From assembly GCA_002295925.1 (NCBI GenBank), contig DBGO01000021.1, positions 53,136-117,135 on the forward strand: a stretch of DNA of 64,000 nucleotides. Direction: 5' to 3'. A program made the position numbers and the translations under genes. Under the pieces are notes generated by a model, which saw nothing but the letters and a program-made list of their open reading frames with translations, was not told the origin of the DNA and made no database searches. Positions 63,871-64,000 of this stretch are shown piece by piece (positions within the stretch are counted from its first letter, which is position 1; the number at the start of each line of letters is the position of its first letter). The stretch is from Flavobacteriales bacterium UBA852 (lineage in GTDB: Bacteria; Bacteroidota; Bacteroidia; Flavobacteriales_E; Vicingaceae).

Positions 63871-64000
63871 AATATTTTGATTGTGAAGGATAATTTTTTG
63901 CAAAGAAATAAAAATCTTTTCTGATTTAAAGTAATTAAAGGTTGATAATTTTTTTCATCATCCTTCTTATATTATATAATAACCCGTTGTGCATTTAGGC

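Noticed and set aside
1..64000. CRISPR arrays, rRNA, tRNA, insertion sequences, riboswitches
   Set aside because: No direct-repeat array, RNA gene consensus, transposase frame or known aptamer sequence was seen by eye; covariance-model scans were not possible here.

Overview
The window is a stretch of chromosome from a low-GC Bacteroidota bacterium, most likely of the Flavobacteriales or a near relative. The evidence is a complete type IX secretion (T9SS) core, porP/sprF-gldK-gldL-gldM-gldN, two proteins with type A T9SS C-terminal sorting domains, many SPII lipoproteins, Bacteroidota-specific families (DUF4290, DUF4783), two bacillithiol genes (bshB1, ytxJ), a lack of Shine-Dalgarno sequences, and -7 promoter boxes of the TAnnTTTG type. 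Coding density is high and no gap without a gene exceeds 300 bases. I saw no tRNA, rRNA, CRISPR array, insertion sequence or prophage.

Layout. 1-5.5 kb (minus strand): partial DUF4290, uvrD/pcrA helicase, a membrane protein, nnr (NAD(P)H-hydrate repair) and rlmH. 5.6-13.1 kb (plus): DUF4783, nadC, a YihY/BrkB membrane protein, a SpoIIE-type phosphatase, a large M1 metallopeptidase and a chalcone-isomerase-like protein. 13.2-18.9 kb (minus): gapA, a large T9SS-secreted propeller protein, lipA and an outer-membrane protein. 18.9-23.1 kb: an OsmC protein, a small lipoprotein coupled to YtxJ, then ung, a BamA/TamA-like barrel and an L,D-transpeptidase, the last three overlapping. 23-29.5 kb: a TPR/propeller protein, a divergent cluster of three small helix-turn-helix proteins with inverted repeats between them, a lipoprotein, DUF2752-coaE-ybbR, and bshB1. 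29.5-44.1 kb: acyl-CoA carboxylase beta, a PorE-like OmpA protein, yidC, pyrG, a T9SS cargo with a lipoprotein, another TPR/propeller protein, an RluA pseudouridine synthase and a second OmpA protein. 44.2-54.3 kb: a tightly packed ten-gene run from hemE through eight surface-polysaccharide genes to a bestrophin. 54.3-63.9 kb: gldN, gldM, gldL, gldK, porP, a degenerate arginase-fold protein and topA.

Functional picture. Envelope biology dominates. T9SS core genes, a candidate PorE and two cargo proteins lie in one window. Three proteins share a TPR, five-bladed propeller and CRD layout, and one of them adds an OmpA domain. The most notable points are the arginase-like protein next to the T9SS operon that has lost most metal ligands, the candidate operators between the divergent helix-turn-helix genes, the 39-codon lipoprotein overlapping ytxJ, the hemE-polysaccharide overlap, -7 boxes 3-5 nt from start codons, and an A21 tract just upstream of a lipoprotein gene. 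All functional calls come from reading sequence motifs; no database search was run.
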